Of a DNA stretch of 64,000 bases, positions 39,086-50,715 are shown piece after piece. The first letter of the stretch is position 1. The number at the start of each line of letters is the position of its first letter. The translations under genes were made by a program, and so were the position numbers. Source of the stretch: Clitoria ternatea (taxonomy: Eukaryota; Streptophyta; Magnoliopsida; Fabales; Fabaceae); contig JAYKXN010000072.1 of assembly GCA_037962975.1 (NCBI GenBank), forward strand, positions 248,001-312,000. The letters are read 5' to 3'. The notes under the pieces are model-generated. The model was not told the origin of the DNA, made no database searches, and worked only from the letters and a program-made list of their open reading frames with translations.

Positions 39086-41740
39086 TTAGGGGTGGTAGGC
39101 AAAACTAAGCCAAAGCTTCGTCCCCAATTCTTGATGCATGCTGGTCCAAAACCTGGACGTAAACCTAGGGTCCCTATCTGATACGATGGAAGTAGGTATG
39201 CCATGCAGTCGGATAACTTCTTGAATGTAGATTCGAGCCAACTTATGCAATGGGTACCTCATATTTACAGGTAAGAAGTGTGCACTCTTCGTCAATCGGT
39301 CAACAATGACCCAAATGGCATCATGGCCCGCTCGGTTTTTGGGTAATCCCATGATAAAATCCATCGCAATTGAGTCCCATTTCCACACGGGGATCTCTAG
39401 AGGCTGCATTGCACCATACAGTTTTTGGTGCTCTACCTTCGATTTCTGACAAGTGATACACCGGGCCACGTACTCCGCCACATCCTTCTTTAGTCCGGGC
39501 CACCAGAACTGTCTCCTCAAGTCGTGGTACATTTTTGTGGTTCCTGGGTGAATGCTGAGTAGGCTTTTGTGGGCTTCATCAAGCACCATTCTTCTCAATC
39601 TTCCTCCACTTGGTATGTATATTCTGTCTCTCACCCGGAAGATCCCATCTGACCCCTCTGCCAAGGATAAATCCTTTCCTTTGGCTTGAATTTCCTTCAT
39701 TTCAGCTAGGTAAGAGTCCGCCTGTTGCTGTTCGTACATGGATTTTAGGAACTCATTGGCAATCCTCAACGTACCGATTGTCATCTTCTGAGAGGAAGGG
39801 GTGTCAACATGCAAGTTCATGTCTCGGAACCACTCCAACAACTCAACTTCTTTTGCCATCATGGCTGCTATGTGGAGGGATTTCTGACTTAATGCGTCGG
39901 CCACGATGTTTGCCTTACCTGGGTGATATTTCAACTCGAAATCATAGTCCTTCAAAAACTCAATCCATCTTCTCTGCCTCATGTTCAGCTCCTTTTGGTC
40001 AAATAGGTATTTGAGGCTCTTATGATCGCTGTACACTTCAAATTTGGATCCGTACAAGTAATGCCTCCAGATTTTCAATGCAAAGACTACTGCTGCCAGC
40101 TCCAAGTCATGGGTCGGATAATGCTGCTCGTGGGGTCTTAATTGTCGAGAGGCATATGCTATCACTCGATCTTTCTGCATGAGTACACACCCTAATCCGA
40201 GTCCGGACGCGTCACAATAGACCACGAAGCTTTCTCGTAACTCAGGTAATGCCAACACCAGAGCAGTTGTCAACTTATTCTTTAGCTCTTGGAAGCTGTT
40301 CTCACACTCCGGACTCCACACAAAAGGAACGTTCTTCCGAGTCAATTTAGTCAGGGGTAATGCCAACTTAGAAAAACCTTCTATGAACCTCCTATAATAA
40401 CCTGCCAAGCCCATAAAACTTCTTACTTCCGAGACCGATCTAGGCCTCTCCCATGCTATTACAGCGGCTACCTTCGCAGGATCCACCGAGACGCCTCGCT
40501 TGGAGATCACATGCCCGAGGAAGTGGATCTCATCCATCCAGAATTCGCACTTTGAAAGCTTTGCAAACAATTGCTTCTCCTTCAACACTTGGAGTACCGC
40601 TCTGAGATGTCCTTCATGCTCCTCAGACGTCTTAGAATAAACTAGAATATCATCGATGAAGACAACAACAAACCGATCTAAGAAGGAGTGGAATATGCTG
40701 TTCATGTAATTCATGAAAACAGCAGGGGCGTTTGTCACACCGAACGGCATCACTACATACTCGTAGTGACCATATCGAGTCCTAAAGGCAGTTTTAGGAA
40801 TGTCCGAGTCCTTCACTCGGATTTGGTGATATCCTGATCGTAAGTCGATTTTCGAGAAGACTGAGGCTCCACGCAGCTGGTCAATTAAATCATCAATTCT
40901 AGGCAGTGGGTATCGATTCTTGATTGTGAGTTTATTAAGCTGTCGATAATCTATACAAAGTCTCATGCTGCCATCCTTCTTCTTAACAAGTAGCACAGGT
41001 GCGCCCCATGGTGACACGCTTGGTCTAATGAACTGCTTCTCAAGTAACTCATCCACTTGTTTCTTCAATTCTACCAATTCAGTTAAGGACATTCTGTAGG
41101 GTGCACTGGAGACCGGTTCGGCTCCAGGGATCAAGTCTATAGAGAATTCAACTTCTCTATTGGGAGGCACACTCGGAACGTCTTCTGGGAACACTTCTGG
41201 GAATTCGCAGACAACCGGAATCTCGTTCACTAGGGTCTCACTCTCATCTTTGGTTAGACAGAGCATCATAAATAGTTGGGTTATACCTAGTGCCGTGCCG
41301 TTCTCAGTGGGTTGTTTTGGGAAAACTATCTCTCGGTTTCTACAATCTACTAATACCTTATTGGCTGAAAGCCAATCTATTCCAAGCACAATATCAAGAC
41401 CCTTTAAAGGCATGCAAATTAGATCGAAGGTGAAACTCCGATCATACAACTCAAATGCTACATTTTTACATATTGACGATGTGAACACACTAGGGCCAGT
41501 AGGGCTGGCCACTTCCAAAGTCCGGTTCATAGACACAGTTGGTAACTTCAACCGTTCCACGCACTCATCAGCTATAAAAGAATGGGTAGCTCCCGAATCG
41601 AAAACAACATTAAGTGTATTCATTCCAAGTGAGCACTTACATTGTACTAGATCGTTTGCTGGTGCAACATCCTCTGCATTGATGGTGTAGATCCTTCCTG
41701 CTGCTGGCGGACCGGTATTCCTCTCTCGGCTGTTCGGAGA
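39086..41740 (-). pseudogene. Gypsy Pol, unit 2
   Basis: Same architecture and length as unit 1 (845 residues from the Met at 41623): DSGATHSF protease, FIDD reverse transcriptase, CDAS RNase H, and integrase with HHCC and two aspartates. It ends at TAA 39086-39088, the same codon as in unit 1, just before the expected integrase glutamate. A handful of substitutions separate the units (for example FVVVFIDD against FVIVFIDD). The shared stop means the inactivation preceded duplication or spread by conversion. Confidence 0.93.
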
Positions 41741-42739
41741 TCACATCATATTTCCTCTGGTTCCGTTGCCTCTGCCACCAGGTCGTTGGTTATCACTCAC
41801 TCGGGTTCTATCTTGAAATCCTCCTTGACGCACATTGGTGTTTGTCTGGCGGAGTTGGGGGCAGTCAGGACGAACGTGTCCCTTCTCTCCGTAGTGGTAG
41901 CATTTAACATTTGTATCATTGCAATCCTTAGCAAAATGGTCACCGCCGCATTTAAAGCATCCGCCATACCTTGGTCGTCCACTCATTTGTCTCTCTCGGT
42001 CATTATGATTCTGATATCTGGTGAAGGGTTCATTCCTCCTCACGTTCCCTGGCCTCTTGAAACGTGATTGTTGAGGCCTCAGGTGCTGGTTGGCTCTGCT
42101 GCACTGGCCCGAATGGGCCCTGTCATCCTCTTCGAATATTCGACACTTGTTCACTAAGGCAGGGAAACTCGGGATTTCATGGTATCTGCAGGCCCTCTTG
42201 ATATCCAATCTCAGTCCGTTCTCAAACTTAAGACACTTGGAGTTCTCCGTTCCTGGCTGCTGGAAGGGCGAATAGAATAGGCACAATTCCTCAAATCTGG
42301 TCGCGTATTCTTCCACAGTCAGGGAGCCCTGTTTTAACTCCATAAACTCCAGCTCTTTCTGACTCCTCACTGTGTCGGGAAAGTATTTGTCTAAGAAGCA
42401 GGCCTTGAAATCGTTCCACGTCAGTTGATTATCATCTTCGGGAAATCGGCTTCTGGCTATCTTCCACCAATTCTCCGCTTCATCTCGCAGCATATACACT
42501 GCGCACTCCACCTTCTGGGCTTCGGTACAGCGAAGACCCCTAAAAATTCTCTTTAATTCCTGAGTCCACTTGAAAGCCGCCTCTGGGTTCCGTCCTCCTA
42601 AGAATTCACTCGGCTTCCTCTTCAGGAAGCGGTCCAGCACATGGCCATCCTCAGGTCGAGTCTGGTCTTGCCTTTCAAATACATCAGCAAAGCGTTGGAA
42701 TGCTGTGGCTATAGCCTCCATACTTTGACGATGCGCCAT
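41741..42739 (-). CDS. gag: Gypsy Gag, unit 2
   Basis: 332 residues, nearly identical to unit 1 Gag. It has the same capsid-type domain, the same short first zinc knuckle and the same Cys-to-Tyr second knuckle. It ends at the same TGA, after which the Pol frame continues in phase. Differences include GGCFKC in place of GRCFKC and a Ser for Pro in LFYSPFQQ. Confidence 0.9.
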   Translation of the reverse strand: MAHRQSMEAIATAFQRFADVFERQDQTRPEDGHVLDRFLKRKPSEFLGGRNPEAAFKWTQELKRIFRGLRCTEAQKVECAVYMLRDEAENWWKIARSRFPEDDNQLTWNDFKACFLDKYFPDTVRSQKELEFMELKQGSLTVEEYATRFEELCLFYSPFQQPGTENSKCLKFENGLRLDIKRACRYHEIPSFPALVNKCRIFEEDDRAHSGQCSRANQHLRPQQSRFKRPGNVRRNEPFTRYQNHNDRERQMSGRPRYGGCFKCGGDHFAKDCNDTNVKCYHYGEKGHVRPDCPQLRQTNTNVRQGGFQDRTRVSDNQRPGGRGNGTRGNMM

Positions 42740-43010
42740 TCCTTATCCTGAAATTGACATTTAAGGATAAGTATACGGAGCCACTTACTACCGATCTAGT
42801 TATTAGTCCAACAATTAATAGCTTAGCACATTATATCATTCGCCTAGGTCATACACTCAATCGGACCAGGGGAAAACAACCCCTTGTCCTCAAGTCAATC
42901 TTCAATCAAGTTCAACTAGCATCAGAACAATTTCAACCATTCAATCAAAAAGACACACACACCACCGCTTACACTTGGTAAGCATACTTTGGCCTTGGAC
43001 TTTTTGGTCC

Positions 43011-43022
43011 GCTCTGATACCA
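43011..43022 (-). other. Primer binding site of unit 2
   Basis: Minus-strand TGGTATCAGAGC, complementary to initiator tRNA-Met, three bases inside LTR 3. Confidence 0.88.
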
Positions 43023-43025
43023 AAA

Positions 43026-45773
43026 TGTAACACCTTATTATTTGCAACTAATAATTCCAAAAATATGAGAAAATTTTTCACAAACAGTCACGTAACATTT
43101 GATATAGAAGGGAGCAGGCAAGGGGGAAATGAAGAGCATTCACGCGCATATAGCAACCTACAGGGAAGCTAACACTGGGGCCGGCTCAATGGGTTTATCG
43201 TAACACACCAGCACTAGGGCGGATTGCACAACACCGTTCATTCGCTTAGACGGGGTCTGACACCGTCCAGGCGGAGTATGGTAAAGCAGCAGTGGATAGA
43301 AGATATTTCACAAGGAGGCTTCCCTTCGAGTAACACTGGTCACTCAACGGGAGGAAATAGATAAGGGAAGAAGTTAATACAATCACACGTGTAACATTCG
43401 GTGGAAGGGCGGAGTTAGAATCATCCTACTTGGCTAGGCGAGGTATATTTATCTTGGGCGGACTACAATACAACATTCACTTACTCAGGCGATGTTCAAT
43501 ACCGCCCAGCGAGACGGAATAATGCGACAACAGAGAAAGAAGGTACATAGGCGGAATCTTGAGTTGAAATCTACTTGCTTCAGCATAGTTCTACGCGTTT
43601 GGGTGAACTGTCCTAGTTACTTGGGCGAGGTATGACACCGCCTAAACGAAATCTGCACAACGCCTCTTAAACACAACTACAAGGTAATTTTCTCCATCGG
43701 GTATGGACAAGGGTTCACTAGGTAAATCCTCACACTTGCACTTCACTCAGAAAAACGGGAAATTACAGGGTCCAAATGCGATAGTAGGTTGTGGAGAAAG
43801 GAGGAGTCTGAACCTATTCCGCCCAACTCAACTAATTATGACAACGCCTGGGCGGACTCAACCACCACGCCCAATTCAGGGGTCAACACCGGGGTCTCAT
43901 TCTAACAACTACATCGCTCCAGCGCGAATCCTCACGTTGGGCGAATTGTTCCCATACTTCGGGCGGGGTACGACTCCGCCCAACGTATCCTGACATGAAT
44001 TTTTCCTAAGACAATCCTCGATTCACTCAGACTTGGCTGTAACCTGCTCTATCATACTGTCCCTACGTATCCATTAAAGCATAATTATGAAACAAGGCAG
44101 CACATAGCATCACACACACCAAAACCATACATCCATATATACATAAAAGTGTATGCCAATATTTACAATACAAAATCGGACTTCTTCTTGCCCATAAAGT
44201 TCTATTCATCCCTAAAACATTAACATCCGGTATGAGCCAGTCAGGGCTTAATCTAACAACGCCTTAATTAAACCTTCCAAATGCATCGGCACTCCGCCCA
44301 ACATTCCAGCTCTGCCTTTGATCCTCCTCACGAGAGACATTCACTGAAAATGGCCACTGCAGGGGTGAGCTTTTACATGTATAATGATACTCACAGACTC
44401 GGTATCAGCGTCAGTAAACGCTCCTGCTATCATCCAACCTTTCTCAAGTAACCAAGTTCATACAGTTCAAACAACATTCATGACACACATGATACACAGA
44501 GTTTATTCCACATCCAAATATATATTCATGCATTCAAAGTCACACACATATACATACATAGATTTATACACCACCACAATCAGCCTTATTTCTATATGCA
44601 TGCCTGCGGATCCGACTCGGGTAAAGACTCTCAGTTACGGTCCCCTTTTCTTCTGGCCCCTCGTCCCTCAGCTCTTACCAGGTGGCACCGGCCTCCCCAC
44701 GGCGTCTCGAGACTCTCTTCTCTAGCTCCAACGGCTACCACGAGCTCTATTGGGATCTAGCCATGGTCAGTAACTGGAAGTTGTTTCCCTTGGGGTTCTT
44801 GACCTTCTATGGGTCACCCCACTCTCACTCATGCAACTAACACATTCATTATTACACATCATCGCGCCATGAACACCTTCGCCGTAGTCATTAAGCAAGA
44901 ACGGATTTCCCACACTACTCGTAATCATTCAGTCAATCACACCAGCGCATGTTACAATCGGTCATCAGACTAACAACATTGAGCAATCCAATTAAGAGCA
45001 CGCACATGCATATTTTTCATAGTGACAGAAAATAGATCCATGCATATCATCCATCATTATCATCCACCGACAGGCTACACCATCGCCACGAAGATCACTA
45101 TCAGAATCTCAAATCATGCATCAGTTTTAATAATTATGAATACATGCACACATGCACAGCATCAGTTTTAATGATTATAAATACATGCACACACACACAC
45201 ACCCACACTCAGCAATACGTTCATCCGGTACCGTTCTTAGACCATGCATTCGACATGCAAGCGCCCCCTACCTTTAGAAGAATCCTCAGAAACCTTTTCC
45301 GTTCTTGTTGTTGGGTCCGATGTCCTTCTCCTGGTTCGTCCGGTCTTCCTTGGCTTTGTCGTATCCTGCGCCTGATTCTGGGATAAAGTGTAGTCTGTTC
45401 TTCAGTACTGCAACCAAGGTCTCCAGGAGCGAAGAGTAAGATAGAAGAAGAAGCAAGATGGAGACGAAGAGAGGAAGTAGAGGATGAAGTGACGGAGAAG
45501 GGGTCTGAAGAAAGAGTAAGTGCGTTCCTCACCAAGGCTCACGTTTTATATATATATATGTGCATGCGCACAGTAAAAGAAGAGTGGGATGGGAAAGTGC
45601 GTGCCCAGCGGTCACGTGCACTCCACCCCATCCCCTGTCCACCACCATTTTTTTTATATTTTAATGGCTTAAACCCACTTAGTTAATTGCAATTAACAGT
45701 TATTTCTAGTTGAAATCAAGTCTTAATGGTTTATTCTTCACTCAGCATTTAATTTCAAAACTGGGATGTTACA
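43026..45773 (-). repeat. Gypsy LTR 3 (5' LTR of unit 2)
   Basis: 2748 bp, followed by the target duplication TCATT. It carries private changes clustered between about 43290 and 44790, including GGCGGGGTACG and CCATGGTCAG. Confidence 0.92.
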
Positions 45774-47212
45774 TCATTTATCATGACATTTGTCCGAATC
45801 TCATCAATCATGACTTTCTTATATGTAGAACATATTACTTATTTGTATGGAAACATATATTTTCATACCATCATTGTATTGAAAGTTTAAAAATCTAGAA
45901 TGGAATAAATATTTTATAATTTTTTACTTTTATATTTAATTTCTAATTTTTCTTCATTTAAATAAAATTTATTTTTTTAAATCAAATGAAGATAAATTTA
46001 ATAAATCGCCACTTATCAAATTATTTTTATTCATTAAATATATCTTATATTTAGTGTTCTATTCTATGATTGAGACATCAATAAAAATGTAACATTCATA
46101 AAAAAGTTATATAAAAATTATTAAAATTTAAAATCTTATAATATTCATAAATTTGTGAAGACAAAGTTATGATGGTAGAAAAGGAACATCTAATATAGAG
46201 ACATTGTCTTTTTCAAATAAATAAGTAATACTAATAGTTATGTATAATCATAAGGTTTAAAATATCTAAACAAACTATGAAAATTACATGTCAATAAAAT
46301 ATATGATGAATAACTTGATAGAAACAACTATCAACTTAAAGAATTCATATTCTAATTGTGATTTGACATAAAAGATCAAAATTGAAATTTTATGAATCCA
46401 TTCATAAACATAAAATCCTTTTCTATAAAAAATTTAACGTTATAGAAGTAAAATTAAAATGAATAAAAAAATAAAACTAGCATCTATTCCAGCATGATCT
46501 TTATCTTGATCATAAACTTGTGTTTTTTTATTACCAGAAGATGGGAGTGCAACGACATGAAGCACTTTTTGAGGATATAAAACGTGTTTAAAATTTTTGT
46601 GCTAGGAGTGCTTATTAATTTAAAGAGATCTTATGAGTGTGTCCACCAGAAGTGATTAAGTATAAATTCTAAAAGTAATAAAGTTAATGAACCAACTAGT
46701 GTTTATTATAAATAAACAGTGTTGAGACAATAATCCCTTAAAATAGGATACCTTGATAAATAATAAAATATTTATTGAGTAAAATATAATTACAAAAATC
46801 AGTGAAAGGATTAGATTTCAATAAAAGTCATCATTATTATTTAAGTACACTTTGATTTGATTAAGATATATATAAAGAACCATGTAATAGTATTTAATTT
46901 GTTATTATTATTTTTATTAAACCAATGTTAAATTGTTATACCAAATTACATATGAAGATTATGGGGTGGCTTTAAATATCAGAGTGAAATGTGTCACTCA
47001 TAGATGTTGTTAGAAGCCAACAAAAGAATTTGTCGTCATGGTGGACATTAAATGCCATGTACTACAGTTATACCATGAAAATAAAGAACAGTAAAATTTA
47101 ACATCCTAAATTGGTGTATGTTTTATTATTTTACTTGGTGTTAATGTTTGTTATAATGTTTTGAATACAAGTAAGTGATTATCGTTTGATAATATAGATT
47201 CATTGTGCATCC

Positions 47213-47252
<40 letters not shown>

Positions 47253-47372
47253 AGTGAAAATTTTGGTTATTATAAAAAATAAGATATGATATATTTAAGA
47301 GGTCTATACATACAGAGAAGAGTTATACTATCAAAATCTTAATTTTATCTTGAAGTAAAAATGTCAAATATG

Positions 47373-47452
47373 GTTATTAATGAATAACTAAAACATATTT
47401 ACACACATTTGTTATATTAGATTTATAAAATGTCACAATATCTATAATCTTC
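47373..47452. repeat. Tandem subunit B4 fragment (type 4)
   Basis: Only the first 80 bp of the leader remain (GTTATTAATGAATAAC to ATAATCTTC). It is cut where the chimeric LTR begins. The matching point in A4 is near 10785. Confidence 0.8.
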
Positions 47453-48370
47453 TGTAACACCCTGGAGCCAACTTGCAAATCCCAAGATAATTACCGTCTC
47501 CATATAAAATCTCATGAATAACTTATTTTCCCGCATGGTAATTATCAAGAGATTCACAACCTGATTCTAGAGGTTACTGATACAATATCAGAGTACGCAA
47601 CCTTTTACATAATTAACTGCTTATTATTATACATAATATCAGAGTTCCATACTATTATATTTTACAACAGGCACCTAGATCTTATAAAATATAAAGACGT
47701 ACAGTACCAACAACATAGTATACACGTAATACAGCCACAGTAGACATGCAAGCAAGCATCAGCATCAAAAGTCTTCATAATTCATCCACATCAAGCATTA
47801 TCCACTTTGTCATATCTCCCTGGTTAACCACTAAAAGGGTTGCCACAAGTAACAGAAAGAGTGAGATAAAATACTAAATAAATAGAAATCAAATTAGAAC
47901 AACCACAACCACAAGTAGGATGCTATGCGATGCAGATGCCAAACAAGTGTTTTGTATTATATTACGTTCTTTTATATGAATGAAAATGCATGATGGATCC
48001 ATTCTGATGGGAACATCTGCAGTGAACAATAACATTTTTACAGATATCCAACCGATACCACGCCCCATAATGCAACACCACATCGGATAACAATATCATA
48101 ATATCAATAACAAGTGTTGCGAGACCCCCCTTAAGGACACACTGCTTAGCCCTTAAGACGGCCGTGGTATAAAACCACCGCAGAGGTCTGTGCTCAACAG
48201 AGCGCGTTCCCCTACCGGAAACCCCCTCAAAGAACCCCTCTGCGGATTCTTTGAACGGCCAATGCATATGATGCATGAATGCATTTCATTACCAAATTCC
48301 TTTATAACTAGTTTTAACAATAAAATTATTATGACAATCAATTAAGCATGCTTTATTTATAATTCAAAGA

Positions 48371-48525
48371 ATATGGAAACACATTTTCCATATTATTTTT
48401 ATCATAATTCAATCATATGGAAACACATTTCCCATAATATTCATATCATATTTCAAACATATGAAAACACATTTCCCATAATATTTCATATTTCAAAGAA
48501 TATGGAAACACATTTTCCATGTTAT
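48371..48525. repeat. Minisatellite of about 43 bp, four copies
   Basis: Copies start at 48371, 48416, 48459 and 48500, each with ATATGGAAACACATTTCCCAT or a close variant. The related LTR in D1 does not show the array. Confidence 0.8.
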
Positions 48526-48890
48526 AGTAATTGTTTAATATCATATTCCAACCATTTGCATCCATTTCATAATTTAATTCAAATTAAATTAAAATATAAC
48601 TATATGAGTTTCTGAACAATTAAGCAAGCAATTCTAACTTAATTTCTATGTATTTAATATCCTATCCCCTCTTTCTTACCTCAAGTGAAGATCGTTAACT
48701 TTCCTTATGCTAAACTCCTTTGTATTTCTTCAAATCTTCAAGTTTGCGTAATCTCTTCTTATGCAAAAATTAAAGAATGAAGGTTTTTAGAGCTTGAAGA
48801 GGGAGATGAAAGGTTATAGGATCTGTGAGGTTTTTGGTCTGAGGAAATGTGGGAGGTTGGGGTTCTATTTATAGGCTTTCAATGGCGGTT

Positions 48891-49032
48891 ACTGTAGCAA
48901 ATTACTGTAGCAAATCACTGTAGCAGCTCGAAATTGACATGAGGCGGTGGAAAATTGGAGAATTCTCTACATCTTCAACATTTTTCATGTGACGTTTACT
49001 GTAGCATTTTACTGTAGCATTTTACTGTAGCA
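48891..49032. repeat. ACTGTAGCA 13 bp minisatellite (3 + 3 copies)
   Basis: ACTGTAGCA starts at 48891, 48904, 48917, 48998, 49011 and 49024, always 13 bp apart within each cluster. The reverse complement occurs in D1 with different copy numbers. Confidence 0.85.
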
Positions 49033-50715
49033 GATTTTTATTTTATTTTATTATTCTATTCTACATTCCATTCTCGTTTATTTCCATTTTAAGTCAAACT
49101 GAAAATATCCTTGTATTCATTTTTAAATTTCCTATTTTCTAGGTTTCAGTTCTTATTTTTCTGGGAAATTTTAATTTTTTCACTATTTAATTTACTGCTT
49201 AAAATTTTAATGTTTTTAAAAATAGATTTCACTATTATCTATGAATATTCAAAAGTTTGATGAATATCTATTTCATAAATATGAATAGGATACAAATATA
49301 CAAATGATAAATAGTTACTATTTATAATTATGAATTATGAATATAGCACTTTGTAAAACTGTTGCAGTATGAACATCCATTTGCTCTTTGTTAACTCTGA
49401 CCCTTTTGCAGAAACATCTCCCAAGACAAGAAGCAAGTCAGGCCTCAAACTCTCAAAAGATTTCTGGGCAGTTGGTGCATCACTAAATTAAAAAGAGTCG
49501 AGAGAATGAAACTCAAATGTGAATGTCAATGTTCACATTCACCAATTAAGTAAATCAAAATTCTAAGCTAGCACAAGGCTTGCCACTACAAACATACAAG
49601 CCATATGAATTAAGCACTACCTAAAGTCCTACAGAAAAAGGTTCAACTTAGGATTACCATAGTCTATAATCCAATATTACACTTACCTCCTGATTACTAA
49701 ATATAAGAAAATTAAGCAAATAAACAAAATAAAGAAGTTCTTATTATATGAGCCATCATTTTGCCTCCTAGGCAATATTTTTAAGTTCAATTAAACCCAC
49801 AAATTAATCTTCGAAATTGTATTAGTGAAACATTCACCTTCCTAAATTTCTAGAAAACACATGTTAATCCACGATTCATTTTAGCCATTCTCCACTTTAT
49901 TTTTATAGTTGTTCCTCCAGTAAAAGTACCTGTTGAATAAGAGATAAAGAATGATTAGGCTGACCCAAATAGAAACATAGGACTTATGCTCTCTTTAGAG
50001 AAACCAGATCGCTTAGGAACTATTTTAGAAGCTTTAAAACAAAAAACAAGTTGTGTTAATCAAGAGAAATTGAGTACCATATGGATGAATCCTATATCAT
50101 GGTGCAGACAAGTACAATTGGTAAGATGTACTCTACACAGCTTTGGAGGAATCGAAAGCTGTCTCACACTCTCGAGCAGCTCAGCCTCCAAGGCACAACG
50201 CTGTCCACTCACTCGGTCCAGTGGAGGATTCCAAATGCTGTTCCCACACTTGAACAGACCAATCCTCACCAACAATGGAGTACTTCCATGCTTCCAGGCA
50301 CCCATCGTTGTTTTCTCCCTCACGAGCAGCTCCGCCTCAACGACAGTGGACCATTTCCACAACTCCGAGGCACCCCCACGCTGCACACTTCCCAATCGAG
50401 ACTCTGACCATCTTCGAATGGAAGAAGAAGAAGAAGAAGGAGAAGAAGGAGACGAAGAAACAGTCGATGAAGAAAGCTGGTTGCATGCACGAAGGAAGGA
50501 AGTGCTCACTCTCAAAGTCTTTTCTCCAATCAGCGTGAATATTGAGGGAGAGAGAACCGAAGCCCACTATACCACCAAAAGGGCATATGCGTAATTTCAC
50601 CTGGCCACTTATTATTATTATTCAGCCACCTCTAACCAATCAGCAATTAATCTAAATCAACCATTAATCAGCAACTAACCTTACTCGATAATTAATTCAA
50701 AATCAGGATGTCACA

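Larger units (their letters stand above)
28018..45773 (-). mobile_element. Tandem Ty3/gypsy chromovirus array: LTR-unit1-LTR-unit2-LTR
   Basis: One insertion of 17.8 kb with a single 5 bp duplication TCATT outside (28013-28017 and 45774-45778). Three nearly identical LTRs of about 2.75 kb (28018-30766, 35521-38271, 43026-45773) enclose two 4.75 kb coding regions on the minus strand. Sense LTRs start TGTAACATCCCAGTTTT. The order Gag, protease, RT, RNase H, integrase, GPY/F module and chromodomain-like tail fits plant chromoviruses, probably the Tekay/Del group given the long LTR. The shared middle LTR points to unequal LTR recombination. Confidence 0.93.
26195..47372. repeat. Tandem subunit B3 (type 3) interrupted by a gypsy array
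   Basis: About 3.4 kb of type 3 sequence split by the retrotransposon array at 28018-45773. The left part (26195-28017) matches A3 from 7261 and the right part (45774-47372) continues at A3 position about 9106. It includes an AT microsatellite at 47214-47248. No gene outside the insertion. Confidence 0.84.
47453..50715 (-). mobile_element. Chimeric solo LTR of two gypsy-type families
   Basis: Outer ends are TGTAACACCCTGG and CAGGATGTCACA, both LTR-like. The part 47453 to about 49204 is the reverse complement of the LTR family at 61507-64000, up to its ACTGCTTAAAA near the LTR start. It then switches to unrelated sequence (about 49205-50715) whose sense start TGTGACATCCTGATTTT is again gypsy-LTR-like. 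There is no target duplication (TCTTC left, AACAT right), and the flanks come from different subunit types. This fits recombination between two insertions with loss of the DNA between them. No reliable protein gene; open frames at 49986-50594 and on the opposite strand have no recognisable domain. Confidence 0.7.

Noticed and set aside
48371..48525. CRISPR-like array
   Set aside because: Four degenerate tandem copies without unique spacers, in plant LTR DNA; a minisatellite explains it.
49986..50594. 202-residue open frame on the plus strand, with a 151-residue frame on the other strand
   Set aside because: Both overlap in LTR-like sequence with purine-rich runs; neither shows a known domain or a conserved copy, so no gene is called.
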